DNA of 64,000 nucleotides from Pseudomonas putida (GCF_028682175.1 NZ_JANHKS010000005.1:124001-188000), one strand, 5' to 3'. Counted from the stretch's first letter, positions 17,704 to 26,962 are shown. Program-made: numbers and translations. Notes: generated by a model from the letters alone, not told the origin.

Positions 17704-18233
17704 GCGGCGTCACCTTCACCGAGGGTCGCCAGGTACAACTGGCGATACGCACTGACCAGTTGCTCCTGGGAAAACGCCAGGTTGCGCCCGCTCGGGCTGG
17801 GCAGGATCCACACCCGTGGATGGCCGAATGTCGCCGCCTGGCGCCCCCAGGCCAGGTCCTTGCGACCGGTTAATCCGGCGTACGCCGCCTTGCCCAGAAA
17901 CGCCACGAAGCGCGGGGCGTAGCGTTCGATCTTGCGCTCGAATCCAGCAGCCGCCAGTTTGAATTCTTGCTGCGACAGTTGGTCGGCACGTGCGGTCGGG
18001 CGATCCACCACGGCGGTCAAGCCACAGCGGTATTGCAGGATCCGGTGATCGTCCTCCGGGCGCAGCTCATCGGGGGTGAATCCGGCAAGGTGCAGGGTGC
18101 GCCAGAAGCGGTTGCCCCGGCCTGCAAAATGGTGCCCTTGCGCCGCCGCTGTCATGCCGGGATTGATACCGCAGAACAGCACATCGAGCTGCCCGGCGAT
18201 GATGTCTTGCAGACCTTCAGCCACAGATGACAT
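17697..18233 (-). CDS. mug: G/U mismatch-specific DNA glycosylase Mug
   Basis: 178 residues from ATG 18233; a TTG six codons earlier is a weaker option. LFCGINPGM (catalytic Asn-containing GINPG motif), HHFAGRGNRFW and ILPSPSGRN match the Mug/TDG branch of the uracil-DNA glycosylase superfamily. The enzyme removes uracil or ethenocytosine mispaired with guanine in double-stranded DNA, starting base-excision repair. The start overlaps the end of the tetR gene by 17 bp, so the two are probably transcribed together. The stop overlaps the end of the convergent PhnD-like gene by 7 bp. No LexA box was seen. Confidence 0.9.
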   Translation of the reverse strand: MSSVAEGLQDIIAGQLDVLFCGINPGMTAAAQGHHFAGRGNRFWRTLHLAGFTPDELRPEDDHRILQYRCGLTAVVDRPTARADQLSQQEFKLAAAGFERKIERYAPRFVAFLGKAAYAGLTGRKDLAWGRQAATFGHPRVWILPSPSGRNLAFSQEQLVSAYRQLYLATLGEGDAAH

Positions 18234-18840
18234 TGACCGCACTGCGCGCAAGTTCGGTCAGCTCCTCACGGGGCTTGCCAGCCCGGGCGCGGATGGAAAT
18301 GCTGTGCAGCATGGCCGAAGCCAGCACCGCCAGCGCCGCAGGATCGGCGTCTGCGTTCAGTTCACCAGCCTGGACCGCCGTGCGCAGGCGTGCTTCCAGA
18401 TCCCGATCGAGCCTGCTCAACCGATCCGCCAGCAACTCGCGAATCTCGGCGTGCTCCACCGCCTCGGCCGTCGCGGTGCCGATGGCGAAGCAACCCCGCG
18501 GCTGGCCTTCGCCGGAATAGTAGATCGACAATTGTCCCTCGTAGAAACGCATCAGCGCCTGTTGCAAGGTGAGGTCAGGGCTGGTCAGGGCCAGGTGCAT
18601 GTCGGCGGCTGCCTGATCCCAGTATTGCTCCAGTGCCTTGAGGTACAGCGCGTGCTTGTCGCCGAACGCCGCATACAGGCTCGGGCGATTCATCCCCGCC
18701 GCTGCGGCGATGCTGTCCAGTGACGAGCCCGAGAACCCGGTGCTCCAGAACACCCCGAGGGCCTGGTTCAGCGCGGTTTCAGGGTCGTAGGCGCGAGGTC
18801 GGCCGCGGCCTTTGGCACCCTCGATCTTTTTTTGTGCCAT
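18217..18840 (-). CDS. TetR-family repressor of the adjacent efflux operon
   Basis: 207 residues starting at MAQKKIEG; a start 39 bp upstream (MTTSIPLQGF) is possible. The helix-turn-helix is at about residues 25-70 (GFSGSSLDSIAAAAGMNRPSLYAAFGDK), with a TetR_C effector domain after it. The gene points away from the EmrA-EmrB-NodT operon, the usual position of its repressor. A 12-bp palindrome 71 bp upstream of its start is the likely operator. Ligand-induced release would turn on efflux; the ligand is unknown. The downstream mug gene appears to be co-transcribed. Confidence 0.9.
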   Translation of the reverse strand: MAQKKIEGAKGRGRPRAYDPETALNQALGVFWSTGFSGSSLDSIAAAAGMNRPSLYAAFGDKHALYLKALEQYWDQAAADMHLALTSPDLTLQQALMRFYEGQLSIYYSGEGQPRGCFAIGTATAEAVEHAEIRELLADRLSRLDRDLEARLRTAVQAGELNADADPAALAVLASAMLHSISIRARAGKPREELTELARSAVNVICG

Positions 18841-19148
18841 GTCGTATAAAAACCCTTGCAGCGGAATGGAAGTGGTCATATTCTTACACCATCGCACAAA
18901 AATCAGAAACCAGAAATTTCTGATTCTGCAAAAGAAGCCGCCGGGCTCGATCCGAGTGTCACGGCAGCGAAACAGGTGAGCTGGAGCCACCCTCCACACC
19001 CAGGTCTGTTTTCAGTGAGAGAGGCTTGACTGGCCGCAGAACCTGGCCAGTCAGACCCGGCTCAAGTCCTCACAACCCTCAATGACATCAGGGCCTCCAG
19101 CCTCGGCTGGAACGTACCCGGCTACCCGGCTAACAGGTGAATTGGATC
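18841..19148. other. Divergent intergenic region tetR / efflux operon, 308 bp
   Basis: Contains the palindromic operator candidate at 18901-18925 in a short AT-rich stretch (18880-18935). The remaining 220 bp before the membrane-fusion gene shows no strong hairpin or coding potential that I could recognise. Confidence 0.6.
18901..18925. promoter_or_regulatory. Probable TetR operator
   Basis: CAGAAATTTCTG at 18911-18922 is a perfect palindrome. It sits inside a second, offset inverted repeat, AATCAGAAA at 18901-18909 and TTTCTGATT at 18917-18925. The position between the tetR gene and the divergent efflux operon suits autoregulation. Binding has not been tested. Confidence 0.55.
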
Positions 19149-20294
19149 ATGACCAGACAGTTCGACACGACAGCAACCCCCGCCACCGCGCAACCGGGCG
19201 CTGCCTCGCCGGCGATGACCCCGGCTGCCCCGGCGCAGAAACCGTTGAAGGCAAAACTGCGCCCCTGGCTGATGATCGGCGTGCCGCTGATGGCGGCGGT
19301 CGTCGGCATTGCCCACTACAGTGCCACGGCGACCATCGTTTCCACCGACAACGCCTACGCCCGGATCGCCAAGACCGCGATCAACGCCCGGGTGTCCGGC
19401 CAGGTGGTGGAGATCTCGGTTGAAGACAATCAGTGGGTGCGCAAGGGCCAGATGCTGTACCGCATCAATCCCGAGCCGTTCCAGATCGCGGTGAACCGCG
19501 CCGACGCCCAGTTGAGCGTGGCGCGCCTGCGCATCGACAGCCTCAAGGCCAGCTATCGCCAGCAGCAGGCCGAATTGCAGTCGGCGCGGGAACAGGCGGA
19601 TTTCGACCAGAAAGAGTTCAGCCGCAAGAAAGCCCTGGTCGCTACCGATTTCGTGTCCCGAGCCGTCTTCGAGCGCGCCGAAACCGACCTCAAGGTGTCC
19701 CGCCAGCGCATCGTCTCCATCGAGCAACAGATCGCCAACACCGTCGTGGCCCTGAACGGCGACGCCAACGTCGAGGTCGACAGCCACCCCAGTGTTCGCG
19801 AAGCCCGCGCCCAACTCGATGAAGCGAAGCTGTGGCTGTCCTACGCCACCGTCTATGCGCCGGAAGACGGCATCGTGGCCAAGGTCGACGACCTGCAGGT
19901 CGGCAACTTCGTCAACAACGGTGCGCCGACCTTCGCCCTGCTATCGGACAGGCACATCTGGGTGGAAGCCAACTTCCGCGAAACCGAAGTCACCCACATG
20001 CGCGTCGGCCAGTCCGCCGACATCAGCATCGATACCTACCCAGGGCAGGTGTTCAAGGCCCACGTGGTCAGCATGAGCCCTGGCGCCGGCTCGGACTTCT
20101 CCCTGCTGCCTCCGGAAAACGCCACCGGCAACTGGGTCAAGGTGGTGCAGCGTGTACCGGTGCGGCTGGAGCTGGATGCGATTGACGCCGAACACCCGCT
20201 GTACTCGGGCATCAGCGCCACGGTCAGGGTCGATACCGGGGTCAGCACCGCCTGGTGGACGCCGTTCAAGACCTTCATGAGTGCCAGTCGATGA
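19149..20294 (+). CDS. EmrA/HlyD-type membrane fusion protein of an efflux pump
   Basis: 381 residues. A single N-terminal membrane anchor lies at about residues 42-62, then a biotinyl-lipoyl-like segment (STDNAYARIAKTAINARVSG), a coiled-coil hairpin (about 100-210) and a second barrel region (VYAPEDGIVAKVDDLQVGNFV). This is the plan of EmrA-type adaptors that bridge an inner-membrane MFS exporter to an outer-membrane channel across the periplasm. ATG 19149 is preferred over GTG 19137. The stop overlaps the start of the EmrB-like gene as ATGA. The operon faces away from tetR. Confidence 0.92.
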   Translation: MTRQFDTTATPATAQPGAASPAMTPAAPAQKPLKAKLRPWLMIGVPLMAAVVGIAHYSATATIVSTDNAYARIAKTAINARVSGQVVEISVEDNQWVRKGQMLYRINPEPFQIAVNRADAQLSVARLRIDSLKASYRQQQAELQSAREQADFDQKEFSRKKALVATDFVSRAVFERAETDLKVSRQRIVSIEQQIANTVVALNGDANVEVDSHPSVREARAQLDEAKLWLSYATVYAPEDGIVAKVDDLQVGNFVNNGAPTFALLSDRHIWVEANFRETEVTHMRVGQSADISIDTYPGQVFKAHVVSMSPGAGSDFSLLPPENATGNWVKVVQRVPVRLELDAIDAEHPLYSGISATVRVDTGVSTAWWTPFKTFMSASR

Positions 20295-21790
20295 ACGCCG
20301 CCACTGCGGCCTGGCCGGCGCTGTCCGGGGCGCGCCCGTTGCGCTACGCGGCGCTGCTCGCCACTTACATCCAGTCGATGAACGTCTCGCTGCCCAACGC
20401 CGCGCTGCGATTCATCCAGGCTGGCACCTCGATGACCGACGATCAGGCAGGCTGGATCTTCACCTCCTACCTGGCCGCCACGGCCATCAGCATGCCGGTT
20501 GCCGGCTGGCTGGCGGCCCGCTTTGGCTTGAAGCAGGTTTATCAGGCCTCACTGCTGCTGTTCGTCCTCGGCCTGTGGCTGGCGACCTGCGCCATCACCC
20601 CCGAGCAGTACATGGGCGCGCGGATCGTGCAGGGCATCGCCGCCGGGATCATCGCCCCGCTGTCGATGGGCATTGCCCTGGAAACCTTGCCTGCGGCGGT
20701 CCGGCCCAAGTTCGGCGTGACCTACGGCGCCATGGTCTTGCTGGGCATCGTGACCGGCCCTGCCATTGGCGGGCTGGTGGTCGAGTATCACGGCTGGCAT
20801 GCGCTGTCGTACCTGAGCATGCCGCTGGCCGCGCTGATCGCCCTGGTGGTTGCCTGCTGCCTTGAGAAAAAACCGGCAGGCGCGACGCCCGCGTTCGACT
20901 TCTTTGGCTACGCGACCTTCACCACCGCAGTGATCGCCCTGCAAATCCTGCTCGACCGGGGTGAGCGCATGGAGTGGTTCGAATCGAGGGAAATCTGCAT
21001 CGAAGCGCTGGTGTCGGCACTGGCCTTCTACCTGTTCCTGACCCACATCTTTACGGCCAAGACGCACTTTCTCGGCAAGCATCTGTTTCGCGATCGCAAC
21101 TTCGTGCTCTCGACCATCATGTTCTTCGCCTTCGGTTTCGTGTTGTTGCCGACCCTGGCGCTGACCTCACCGATGCTCGACGAGATTCTCGGCTACCCGC
21201 CGATCCTGACCGGCTACATGACCATTCCTCGCGGGGTGGGCCTGGTCGGCGCGTTTCTGTTGGCCAGCCGTATTCCGGCGTCCATTGATAACCGCCTGGT
21301 GATCGTGGTCGGCATGCTGGTCGTGATCTACGCCAATAGCTCGATGCTCGGCTATTCGCCGCTCATGGACTGGACGCCCGTGGCCCTGGCCGGGTTCATC
21401 CAGGGCGTGGGCATGGGCATCCTGATGCCGGCCATCAGCAAGATGGCATTCAGCACCCTTGACCCGAAATTTCGCCCGGAAGGCACAGGGTTTTTCAACC
21501 TGTCGCGGGTGTACGGCAGCACGCTGGGCATCGCCATCGTGCAGACGTATTTCTACAACAACACCCAAGCGATGCATGTGGCGCTGGCCAGTCATCTGCG
21601 GCCTTCCAACGCCACCCTGCATTCGCTGACGGCGTCGACGCCGCTGCAAGGCATCGCGCACCTGAATGAAATGCTCACCGGCCAGGCGGCCTTCATCGCC
21701 GTGGTTGACCAGTTCAAGATCCTGATGCTGGCCATGGTGGTGGTACTTCCGCTGGTTGTCTTTCTTCGCAAACCCGGTTCGACCAACTGA
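20291..21790 (+). CDS. EmrB/QacA-type MFS drug exporter (DHA2)
   Basis: 499 residues with about fourteen hydrophobic helices, the DHA2 plan. MNVSLPNAALRFIQAG and WIFTSYLAATAISMPVAGWLAARFGLKQ are the first helix and motif-A region. It should export amphipathic compounds by proton antiport through the adaptor and outer-membrane protein encoded on either side. The ATG lies at the end of the adaptor gene. Spacing to the NodT gene is 19 bp. Which drugs or metabolites are moved cannot be told from the sequence. Confidence 0.93.
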   Translation: MNAATAAWPALSGARPLRYAALLATYIQSMNVSLPNAALRFIQAGTSMTDDQAGWIFTSYLAATAISMPVAGWLAARFGLKQVYQASLLLFVLGLWLATCAITPEQYMGARIVQGIAAGIIAPLSMGIALETLPAAVRPKFGVTYGAMVLLGIVTGPAIGGLVVEYHGWHALSYLSMPLAALIALVVACCLEKKPAGATPAFDFFGYATFTTAVIALQILLDRGERMEWFESREICIEALVSALAFYLFLTHIFTAKTHFLGKHLFRDRNFVLSTIMFFAFGFVLLPTLALTSPMLDEILGYPPILTGYMTIPRGVGLVGAFLLASRIPASIDNRLVIVVGMLVVIYANSSMLGYSPLMDWTPVALAGFIQGVGMGILMPAISKMAFSTLDPKFRPEGTGFFNLSRVYGSTLGIAIVQTYFYNNTQAMHVALASHLRPSNATLHSLTASTPLQGIAHLNEMLTGQAAFIAVVDQFKILMLAMVVVLPLVVFLRKPGSTN

Positions 21791-21809
21791 TTCGCCTGGA
21801 GTGTGCCCC

Positions 21810-23264
21810 ATGAACTTCACTACCTTTTTCGCCAACAGACCACCCTTCCACACCCGCTTCGGCGCCCTGTCGCTGTTCATGCTTCTCTCGGCCTGCACCG
21901 TCGGCCCCGACTTCGTGCAGCCTGAGCCGAGCACCTCGCAGCACTACGACCAACAGGCCGAAAACAGCCTTGCAAGCAATGCCACCCAGCGCATCGAGCC
22001 AGGCAAGGCCGTGACCGGCGACTGGTGGTCGAGCTTCAAGTCGCCAAAACTCGACCAGGTGGTGCGCCGCGCGATAGACGGCAACCTTGAACTGGTGGCG
22101 GCCGATGCGACGATTCGCCAGGCTGCCTCGTCGGTGGCCGCCGCAGAAGGCGTGTTGTATCCACAAGTGGATGTTGCCGCCCAGGGTGGCAGGCAGAAGA
22201 CCCATAACGGGCCGCAGACCTCGGTCGATAATTTCTATGCCATCGGGCCGCGGGTGAGCTTCGATCTGGACGTGTCTGGCGGCAACAAGCGTCAGGTCGA
22301 AAAGCAGGCTGCGTTCGCCGAGTTGCAGAAGCATCGCTTCGAGGCCGCCTACCTGACCTTGACCGGCAATGTCGCCAGCCAGGCGATCCTGATCGCGTCC
22401 GCCAACGCGCAGATGGCCGCCGTCACCGACCTGCTGGCCAATGACGAAAAGAACCTCAAGCTGGTGCGCATGGCCCAGGCCAGTGGCACCACCACGCAAA
22501 TCGACGTGTCGCTGGCCGAAACCCGCCTGGCCCAGGACCGTACCCTGCTGCCGCCGCTGGCCCAACAGCGTGATGCGGCGCGCCATGCCATGGCGATTCT
22601 GACCGGCAAAGGCCCGGGCGACTGGAGCGCGCCGGAGTTCGCGTTCAGCGGGCTGACCCTGCCGGACAGCGTGCCTGTCAGCCTGCCGTCGGAAACCGCA
22701 CACAATCGCCCGGACATTCGGCAGGCCGAAGCGCAACTGCACATGGCCAGCGCCGACATCGGTATCGCGACGGCCAACCTGTATCCCCACGTCGAACTGT
22801 CGGCGGCGCTGCTGCAGTCGGCCTCAGGCAACGGCGGTGCCGCGCTGTGGGGGTTGGCCGCCGGGCTGACTGCGCCGATCTTCAGCGGCGGCACCCTTGA
22901 GGCAGAGCGTCAGGCAGCGGTCGACGGCTACAAGGCCACCCTCGCCGGTTACCAGCAAACGGTCATTACCTCGTTCGGCCAGGTCGCCGACACGCTGCAG
23001 GCCATCAACCATGACGCCGAGCAGTTCCAGGCTCAGGACGACGCCCTGCGCTCGGCCCAGACCAGCCTGCGCCTGAATCAACAGGCCTACGCCCAGGGCG
23101 AGAGCAGCGTCTTGCAAGTGCTGGAAGCCGAACGCGCCTATGAACAGGCGTTGCTGGGGCAGATCCGCGTGAAAACGGCCCAGTACCTGGACACCGTACG
23201 CCTGTTCGTGGCACTGGGCGGCAACTCGGTCGGTGTGTTCGACAAGCGCAACGCCAGCCGTTGA
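21810..23264 (+). CDS. NodT-family outer-membrane efflux lipoprotein
   Basis: 484 residues. The N-terminus ends in a lipobox (LSAC, cysteine near residue 29) followed by TVGPDFVQP, the usual start of OprM/NodT channels. Two repeated outer-membrane-efflux-protein halves follow (long coiled helices around 80-270 and 290-470). It should form the trimeric channel for the EmrA/EmrB pair. The gene ends the operon; a REP palindrome 42 bp after the stop may act as an mRNA 3' stabiliser or terminator. Confidence 0.92.
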   Translation: MNFTTFFANRPPFHTRFGALSLFMLLSACTVGPDFVQPEPSTSQHYDQQAENSLASNATQRIEPGKAVTGDWWSSFKSPKLDQVVRRAIDGNLELVAADATIRQAASSVAAAEGVLYPQVDVAAQGGRQKTHNGPQTSVDNFYAIGPRVSFDLDVSGGNKRQVEKQAAFAELQKHRFEAAYLTLTGNVASQAILIASANAQMAAVTDLLANDEKNLKLVRMAQASGTTTQIDVSLAETRLAQDRTLLPPLAQQRDAARHAMAILTGKGPGDWSAPEFAFSGLTLPDSVPVSLPSETAHNRPDIRQAEAQLHMASADIGIATANLYPHVELSAALLQSASGNGGAALWGLAAGLTAPIFSGGTLEAERQAAVDGYKATLAGYQQTVITSFGQVADTLQAINHDAEQFQAQDDALRSAQTSLRLNQQAYAQGESSVLQVLEAERAYEQALLGQIRVKTAQYLDTVRLFVALGGNSVGVFDKRNASR

Positions 23265-23305
23265 GTCAATCCCAACAACGCCACGCCGGCAGGCGCACCA
23301 TCAAT

Positions 23306-23377
23306 CCCGTAGCAGCACGGCTTGCCGGCGGGGGCGGCCTTGAGATCGCCCCCGCCAGCAAGCCGTGCTGCTACGGG
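23306..23377. repeat. REP palindrome, CGTAGCAG class
   Basis: CCCGTAGCAGCACGGCTTGC and its inverted counterpart ending GTGCTGCTACGGG form a 72-bp hairpin element after the efflux operon. Relatives lie at 32515, 37449, 48361, 52153 and in the array at 61582. Confidence 0.85.
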
Positions 23378-23449
23378 TTCGGGGCAGGCTAAGATTTACC
23401 GGCATCCCAGACTTCCACGTATCGCCCCTCACCTTCCAAGGCCAGAACG

Positions 23450-24388
23450 ATGGACACTTTCCAGACCATGCGTTGCTTCATCGCCGTCGCCCAGAGCGGC
23501 AGCTTCACAGCGGCAGCGGCGCTGCTCGACACCACCACGACCAACGTTTCCAAAGCCGTCTCAAGCCTTGAAGCGCGTCTGCAAACCCGCTTGATCAACC
23601 GCACCACCCGCCGCCTGGCCCTCACTGAAGCAGGCATCCGATACCTGCAACGCTGCGAGCAGATCATCGATCAGTTGCGCGAAGCCGATGAAGAAGCCGG
23701 CACCGCCCACGTCAAACCCTCGGGGCGGCTGAAGATCCACAGCATGTCAGCCATCGGCAACCATTACGTGATCAACGCGATTGCCGCCTACCGGGAAATC
23801 CACCCGACGGTGATGTTCGACCTGACGCTGACCAACCGCGTCCCCGACTTGCTCGAAGAAGGCTACGACATGTCCATCGTACTGGCCCGGGACCTGCCCG
23901 ACTCAGGCTTCGTGGCCCAACGCCTGGGCATCACCTACAGCATCCTGTGTGCCTCGCCGGCTTACCTGAGCAAGCGCGGCGTGCCGGGTACGCCCGATGA
24001 ACTGGCCACCCATGACTGCCTGCGCATCGTCAACACGGTGATGCCGGCTGAATGCTGGTCATTCGATGGGCCGCAGGGCGTGCAGAACGTCAACGTGCCG
24101 GTGTCGCCACTGCACCTGAATACCGCAGACGGCATGACCATCGCGATAAAGAACGGAATGGGAATAGGCGTACAACCGATTGCATCGGCCGTGGAGGGAT
24201 TGAAGGCGGGGACTTTGCTCAGGGTATTGCCGGATTACCATCTGGAAGAGTTGAATCTTTATGCGATCTACCCGTCGAGAAAGTTCGTCGATGCCAAGAT
24301 AAAGACCTGGGTCGAGTTTCTGAAAAGTTCTATTCCCGATCGGCTGGCAGCCGATGAAAAAGTGGCGGGGTCTGGCAGAAAGCGTTGA
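23450..24388 (+). CDS. LysR-family transcriptional regulator
   Basis: 312 residues. Helix-turn-helix at about 1-62 (GSFTAAAALLDTTTTNVSKAVSSLE, LINRTTRRLALTEAG) and a LysR substrate-binding domain from about 90. The ATG follows AAGGCCAGAACG. The gene stands alone between a REP element and the convergent DUF2790 gene, so no target is indicated by context. The efflux operon upstream already has a TetR repressor. Its LNRTTR-type family often contains regulators of oxidoreductases, but the effector cannot be predicted. Confidence 0.9.
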   Translation: MDTFQTMRCFIAVAQSGSFTAAAALLDTTTTNVSKAVSSLEARLQTRLINRTTRRLALTEAGIRYLQRCEQIIDQLREADEEAGTAHVKPSGRLKIHSMSAIGNHYVINAIAAYREIHPTVMFDLTLTNRVPDLLEEGYDMSIVLARDLPDSGFVAQRLGITYSILCASPAYLSKRGVPGTPDELATHDCLRIVNTVMPAECWSFDGPQGVQNVNVPVSPLHLNTADGMTIAIKNGMGIGVQPIASAVEGLKAGTLLRVLPDYHLEELNLYAIYPSRKFVDAKIKTWVEFLKSSIPDRLAADEKVAGSGRKR

Positions 24389-24450
24389 GTGAACTGTTTA
24401 GTGAGTCGTGGCCGGTATGGAGTGTCGACCCTCCATCGTGCCCACCTGGA

Positions 24451-24726
24451 TCAACCGTTCGAGCAACCGGTACCCATGACCTGATATTCAACGGTGTGAC
24501 GCTGCCCCTGGGAGTCCTCGTAGGTCATCCGCACCGGCAGCGGGCCGCCGCAGGCATCGGAGATATCGGTCATCTCGATGACTTTCTTGATGTCCAGCCT
24601 GGTCTGGTACGTGTAGGTTTCAGCCGCAGGTTTTTCGGCAGTTTCAGCGGTGTGCGCGGCGTCGGCAAATGCCGGTGCGAACATGCCGCCCATGACCAGG
24701 AACAGTGCAATTTTCGAGAAGCTCAT
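24451..24726 (-). CDS. Small secreted DUF2790 protein
   Basis: 91 residues from the ATG at 24726, which has AAGGTG eight bases upstream; a GTG three codons earlier is less suited. A signal peptide ends near residue 21 (APAFA before DAAH). The mature protein ends in PVRMTYEDSQGQRHTVEYQV with two cysteines (DACGG and GTGCSNG), likely a disulfide. This pattern is the DUF2790 family, found widely and in several copies in Pseudomonas. Its function is unknown; some relatives are responsive to copper or stress, but nothing here shows that. Confidence 0.85.
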   Translation of the reverse strand: MSFSKIALFLVMGGMFAPAFADAAHTAETAEKPAAETYTYQTRLDIKKVIEMTDISDACGGPLPVRMTYEDSQGQRHTVEYQVMGTGCSNG

Positions 24727-24975
24727 TTCATTCACCTTATCGCTGGAAAGTTGAGACTTAAGTGTCGGTGCTTGCGGAGCGCCACTTCGAACTTGATGTG
24801 TTTGCAGCGCCGTTGAGAGCGATACTAGGCACTTGTGCTTGCCTCAAATAGCCAGCAACCCGACAAAGACTGTTGACGAATTCGCCATAAATCCCATGCA
24901 GGATCGCGTGCTCGACTCAGGGGAATCTGGCGCATAATCCCTTGGCCATTTTTTCCGCACGGAGGATCGCCGACG

Positions 24976-25746
24976 ATGACGCTCGTTCACAAAGCCGCTC
25001 AAGTGGGGTTTTCGACCCAGGCCGGGACTTACACCCAGGGCCGCCCGGACTATCCGCAGGAAATCAGCAACTGGCTGGCCGACACCCTGGGCATCGACGG
25101 GCAATCGGTGGTGGCCGATCTGGGAGCGGGCACCGGCAAGTTCAGCCGCCTGCTGGTGCCACTGGCCCAGGAAGTGATCGGCATCGAGCCTGTGGAGGCG
25201 ATGCGCCTGGAATTTGCCCAGGCGCTGCCCGGCGTCAAGGTTCTGGAAGGCACCGCACAGGACATTCCCCTGGCCGATGGCACGGTGGACGCGGTGCTCT
25301 GCGCCCAGGCCTTTCACTGGTTCGCCAACAGCGCAGCACTGGCGCAGATTCATCGAGTACTCAAACCCGGTGGACGGCTGGGGCTGGTGTGGAACGTGCG
25401 CGATGAATCGGTGGACTGGGTCGCCGAGATCACGCGCATCATCACCCCGTATGAAGGCGACACCCCGCGCTTTCACACTGGCGAGTGGCGACGTCCGTTC
25501 GATGGAAAACTGTTCTCGCAGCCACAAGTGACCTGCCTGCCGTACAGCCATACGGGGCCTGCCGAGACGGTCATCATGAACCGCTTCCTGTCAGTGAGTT
25601 TCATCGCCGCCTTGCCGGACGCCGACAAGGCACGGGTGACCGAGCAACTGCACGAGCTGATCCACACCCACCCGGCCCTGCGAGGCCGCGACAGCATCGA
25701 CTTCCCGTACCAGACCCAGGCGTATGTGTGCCGAAGAGCGGGTTAA
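24976..25746 (+). CDS. Class I SAM-dependent methyltransferase
   Basis: 256 residues. VVADLGAGTGKFSRLL is the SAM-binding glycine loop (motif I), VIGIEPVEAM the acidic loop, and ALCAQAFHWF-like and LKPGGRLGLVW segments are motifs II-III of the UbiE/Methyltransf_11 group. The N-terminal YTQGRPDYPQEI matches a subgroup of small-molecule methyltransferases seen in yeasts and bacteria. The acceptor molecule is unknown. The gene stands alone, followed by a REP hairpin, so context gives no pathway. Confidence 0.88.
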   Translation: MTLVHKAAQVGFSTQAGTYTQGRPDYPQEISNWLADTLGIDGQSVVADLGAGTGKFSRLLVPLAQEVIGIEPVEAMRLEFAQALPGVKVLEGTAQDIPLADGTVDAVLCAQAFHWFANSAALAQIHRVLKPGGRLGLVWNVRDESVDWVAEITRIITPYEGDTPRFHTGEWRRPFDGKLFSQPQVTCLPYSHTGPAETVIMNRFLSVSFIAALPDADKARVTEQLHELIHTHPALRGRDSIDFPYQTQAYVCRRAG

Positions 25747-25753
25747 CCGATAC

Positions 25754-25842
25754 CTGTGGGAGCGGGCTTGCCCGCGAAGGCAGTGGGTCAGAGATCATCA
25801 ATGTCAGGACCGACGCCTTCGCGGGCTAGCCCGCTCCCACAG
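25754..25842. repeat. REP doublet, GTGGGAG variant
   Basis: CTGTGGGAGCGGGCTTGCCC pairs with GGGCTAGCCCGCTCCCACAG across a loop of about 50 bp. It sits between the convergent methyltransferase and GlxA-type genes and could end transcription from both sides. Confidence 0.85.
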
Positions 25843-25868
25843 GGATATGGGGCTGCCGATAGCAGCCG

Positions 25869-26894
25869 CTAAGCCCAGGCCTGAGACCTGACCGGCGCGA
25901 AGCGCATCGCGTATTCCCGAGGTGTCACGCCCAGCCGCCGGACGAACACCTTGCGCAACACATCGACGCTGCCATATCCACAGCGCCGTGCCACCTCCTC
26001 CACCGAGCGTTCCCCCAGCTCGAACGCACGGCGCGCCGCCCCAAGCCGCACGTCCTCGACATACTTGGCTGGCGTGGTATTCAGGTCCCGCTGGAACATG
26101 CGGATCAAGGTCCTGACACTGGTGGACATGCGGTCGGCCAGCAGCTCGACGGTGATGTCCGCCTGCAGATGCTCACCAATCCACAAGCACAATGCCAGGA
26201 GCGCCGAATCGGTGGCGTGCTGGGATTGCAGGGTGGCGCTGAACTGCGCCTGGCCGCCCGGACGACGCAGGAACAGCACCAGATGCCTGGCGATTTGCAG
26301 CGCGATGCGGTCGCCCAGGTCCTCGCTCACCAGTGCCAGCGCCAGATCGACACCCGCCGAGATCCCCGCCGAGGTATAGACGTTGCCATCCTTGATCCAG
26401 ATCGGATCGGCATCCACCAGCACCTTGGGGAAGCGCTCGGCCAGCGCCTGCGCGACGCCCCAGTGGGTGGTTGCGCGGCGCCCGTCCAGCAACCCTGCCC
26501 CGGCCAGCGCGAAGGCCGCCACGCAGATCGAACACACACGGCGGATCTGGCCTGCGCGCTGCCCGATCCAGGCCAGCACCTCGGGGTCCAGCACCCTGTC
26601 CGGGTCCCAGCCGGTGGCGACGATCAGGGTATCGATGGGCAGGTCATCCAGCCGCTCCTGGGCGAGGGTCTTGTGGGCCATCAGCGCAATGCCGGTGGCG
26701 CTTTGCAACTGGACTTCGGCCGAGGCAGAGATGAGCTCAAGGCGATAGGGCTCAGCACCGTCACTTGACCGGTTGGCGACGGCGAACACCTCTGCCGGGC
26801 CGATCACATCCAGTGCGTCCACTGGTGGCAGGCCCAGGATCACCACCCTTCTTTGCGGATGGCTCGCGCGGCGCGTGCGGGTTGGCGTGTTCAT
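25869..26894 (-). CDS. GlxA-type regulator (DJ-1/PfpI domain plus AraC helix-turn-helix)
   Basis: 341 residues. A DJ-1/PfpI-like domain covers about residues 10-190, with the expected cysteine in SICVAAFALAGAGLLDGRRATTHW (cited in parts; Cys in SICVAAF). Two AraC-type helix-turn-helices cover about 225-325 (LADRMSTSVRTLIRMFQRDL and VARRCGYGSVDVLRKVF). Such proteins are transcription activators whose DJ-1 domain senses a small molecule. The gene is divergent from the HD-domain and NmrA-like genes, and a long inverted repeat lies in the shared 115-bp promoter. It probably controls those two genes and itself. Confidence 0.92.
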   Translation of the reverse strand: MNTPTRTRRASHPQRRVVILGLPPVDALDVIGPAEVFAVANRSSDGAEPYRLELISASAEVQLQSATGIALMAHKTLAQERLDDLPIDTLIVATGWDPDRVLDPEVLAWIGQRAGQIRRVCSICVAAFALAGAGLLDGRRATTHWGVAQALAERFPKVLVDADPIWIKDGNVYTSAGISAGVDLALALVSEDLGDRIALQIARHLVLFLRRPGGQAQFSATLQSQHATDSALLALCLWIGEHLQADITVELLADRMSTSVRTLIRMFQRDLNTTPAKYVEDVRLGAARRAFELGERSVEEVARRCGYGSVDVLRKVFVRRLGVTPREYAMRFAPVRSQAWA

Positions 26895-26925
26895 GGTCGG
26901 CTCCGGGGAGGATGGAAAACGCATC

Positions 26926-26962
26926 TTGTCACTAATCGACTGAAAATAGTCAATTATGACAA
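26926..26962. promoter_or_regulatory. Long imperfect inverted repeat, candidate GlxA-type operator
   Basis: Arms TTGTCACTAATCGACT (26926-26941) and AGTCAATTATGACAA (26948-26962) match with one inserted and one changed base. It lies between the divergent regulator and HD genes, 32 bp from the regulator start and 47 bp from the HD start. Confidence 0.5.

Noticed and set aside
18249-18251. Earlier TTG start for mug
   Set aside because: It would add six residues with no family similarity; the ATG at 18233 fits the family length.
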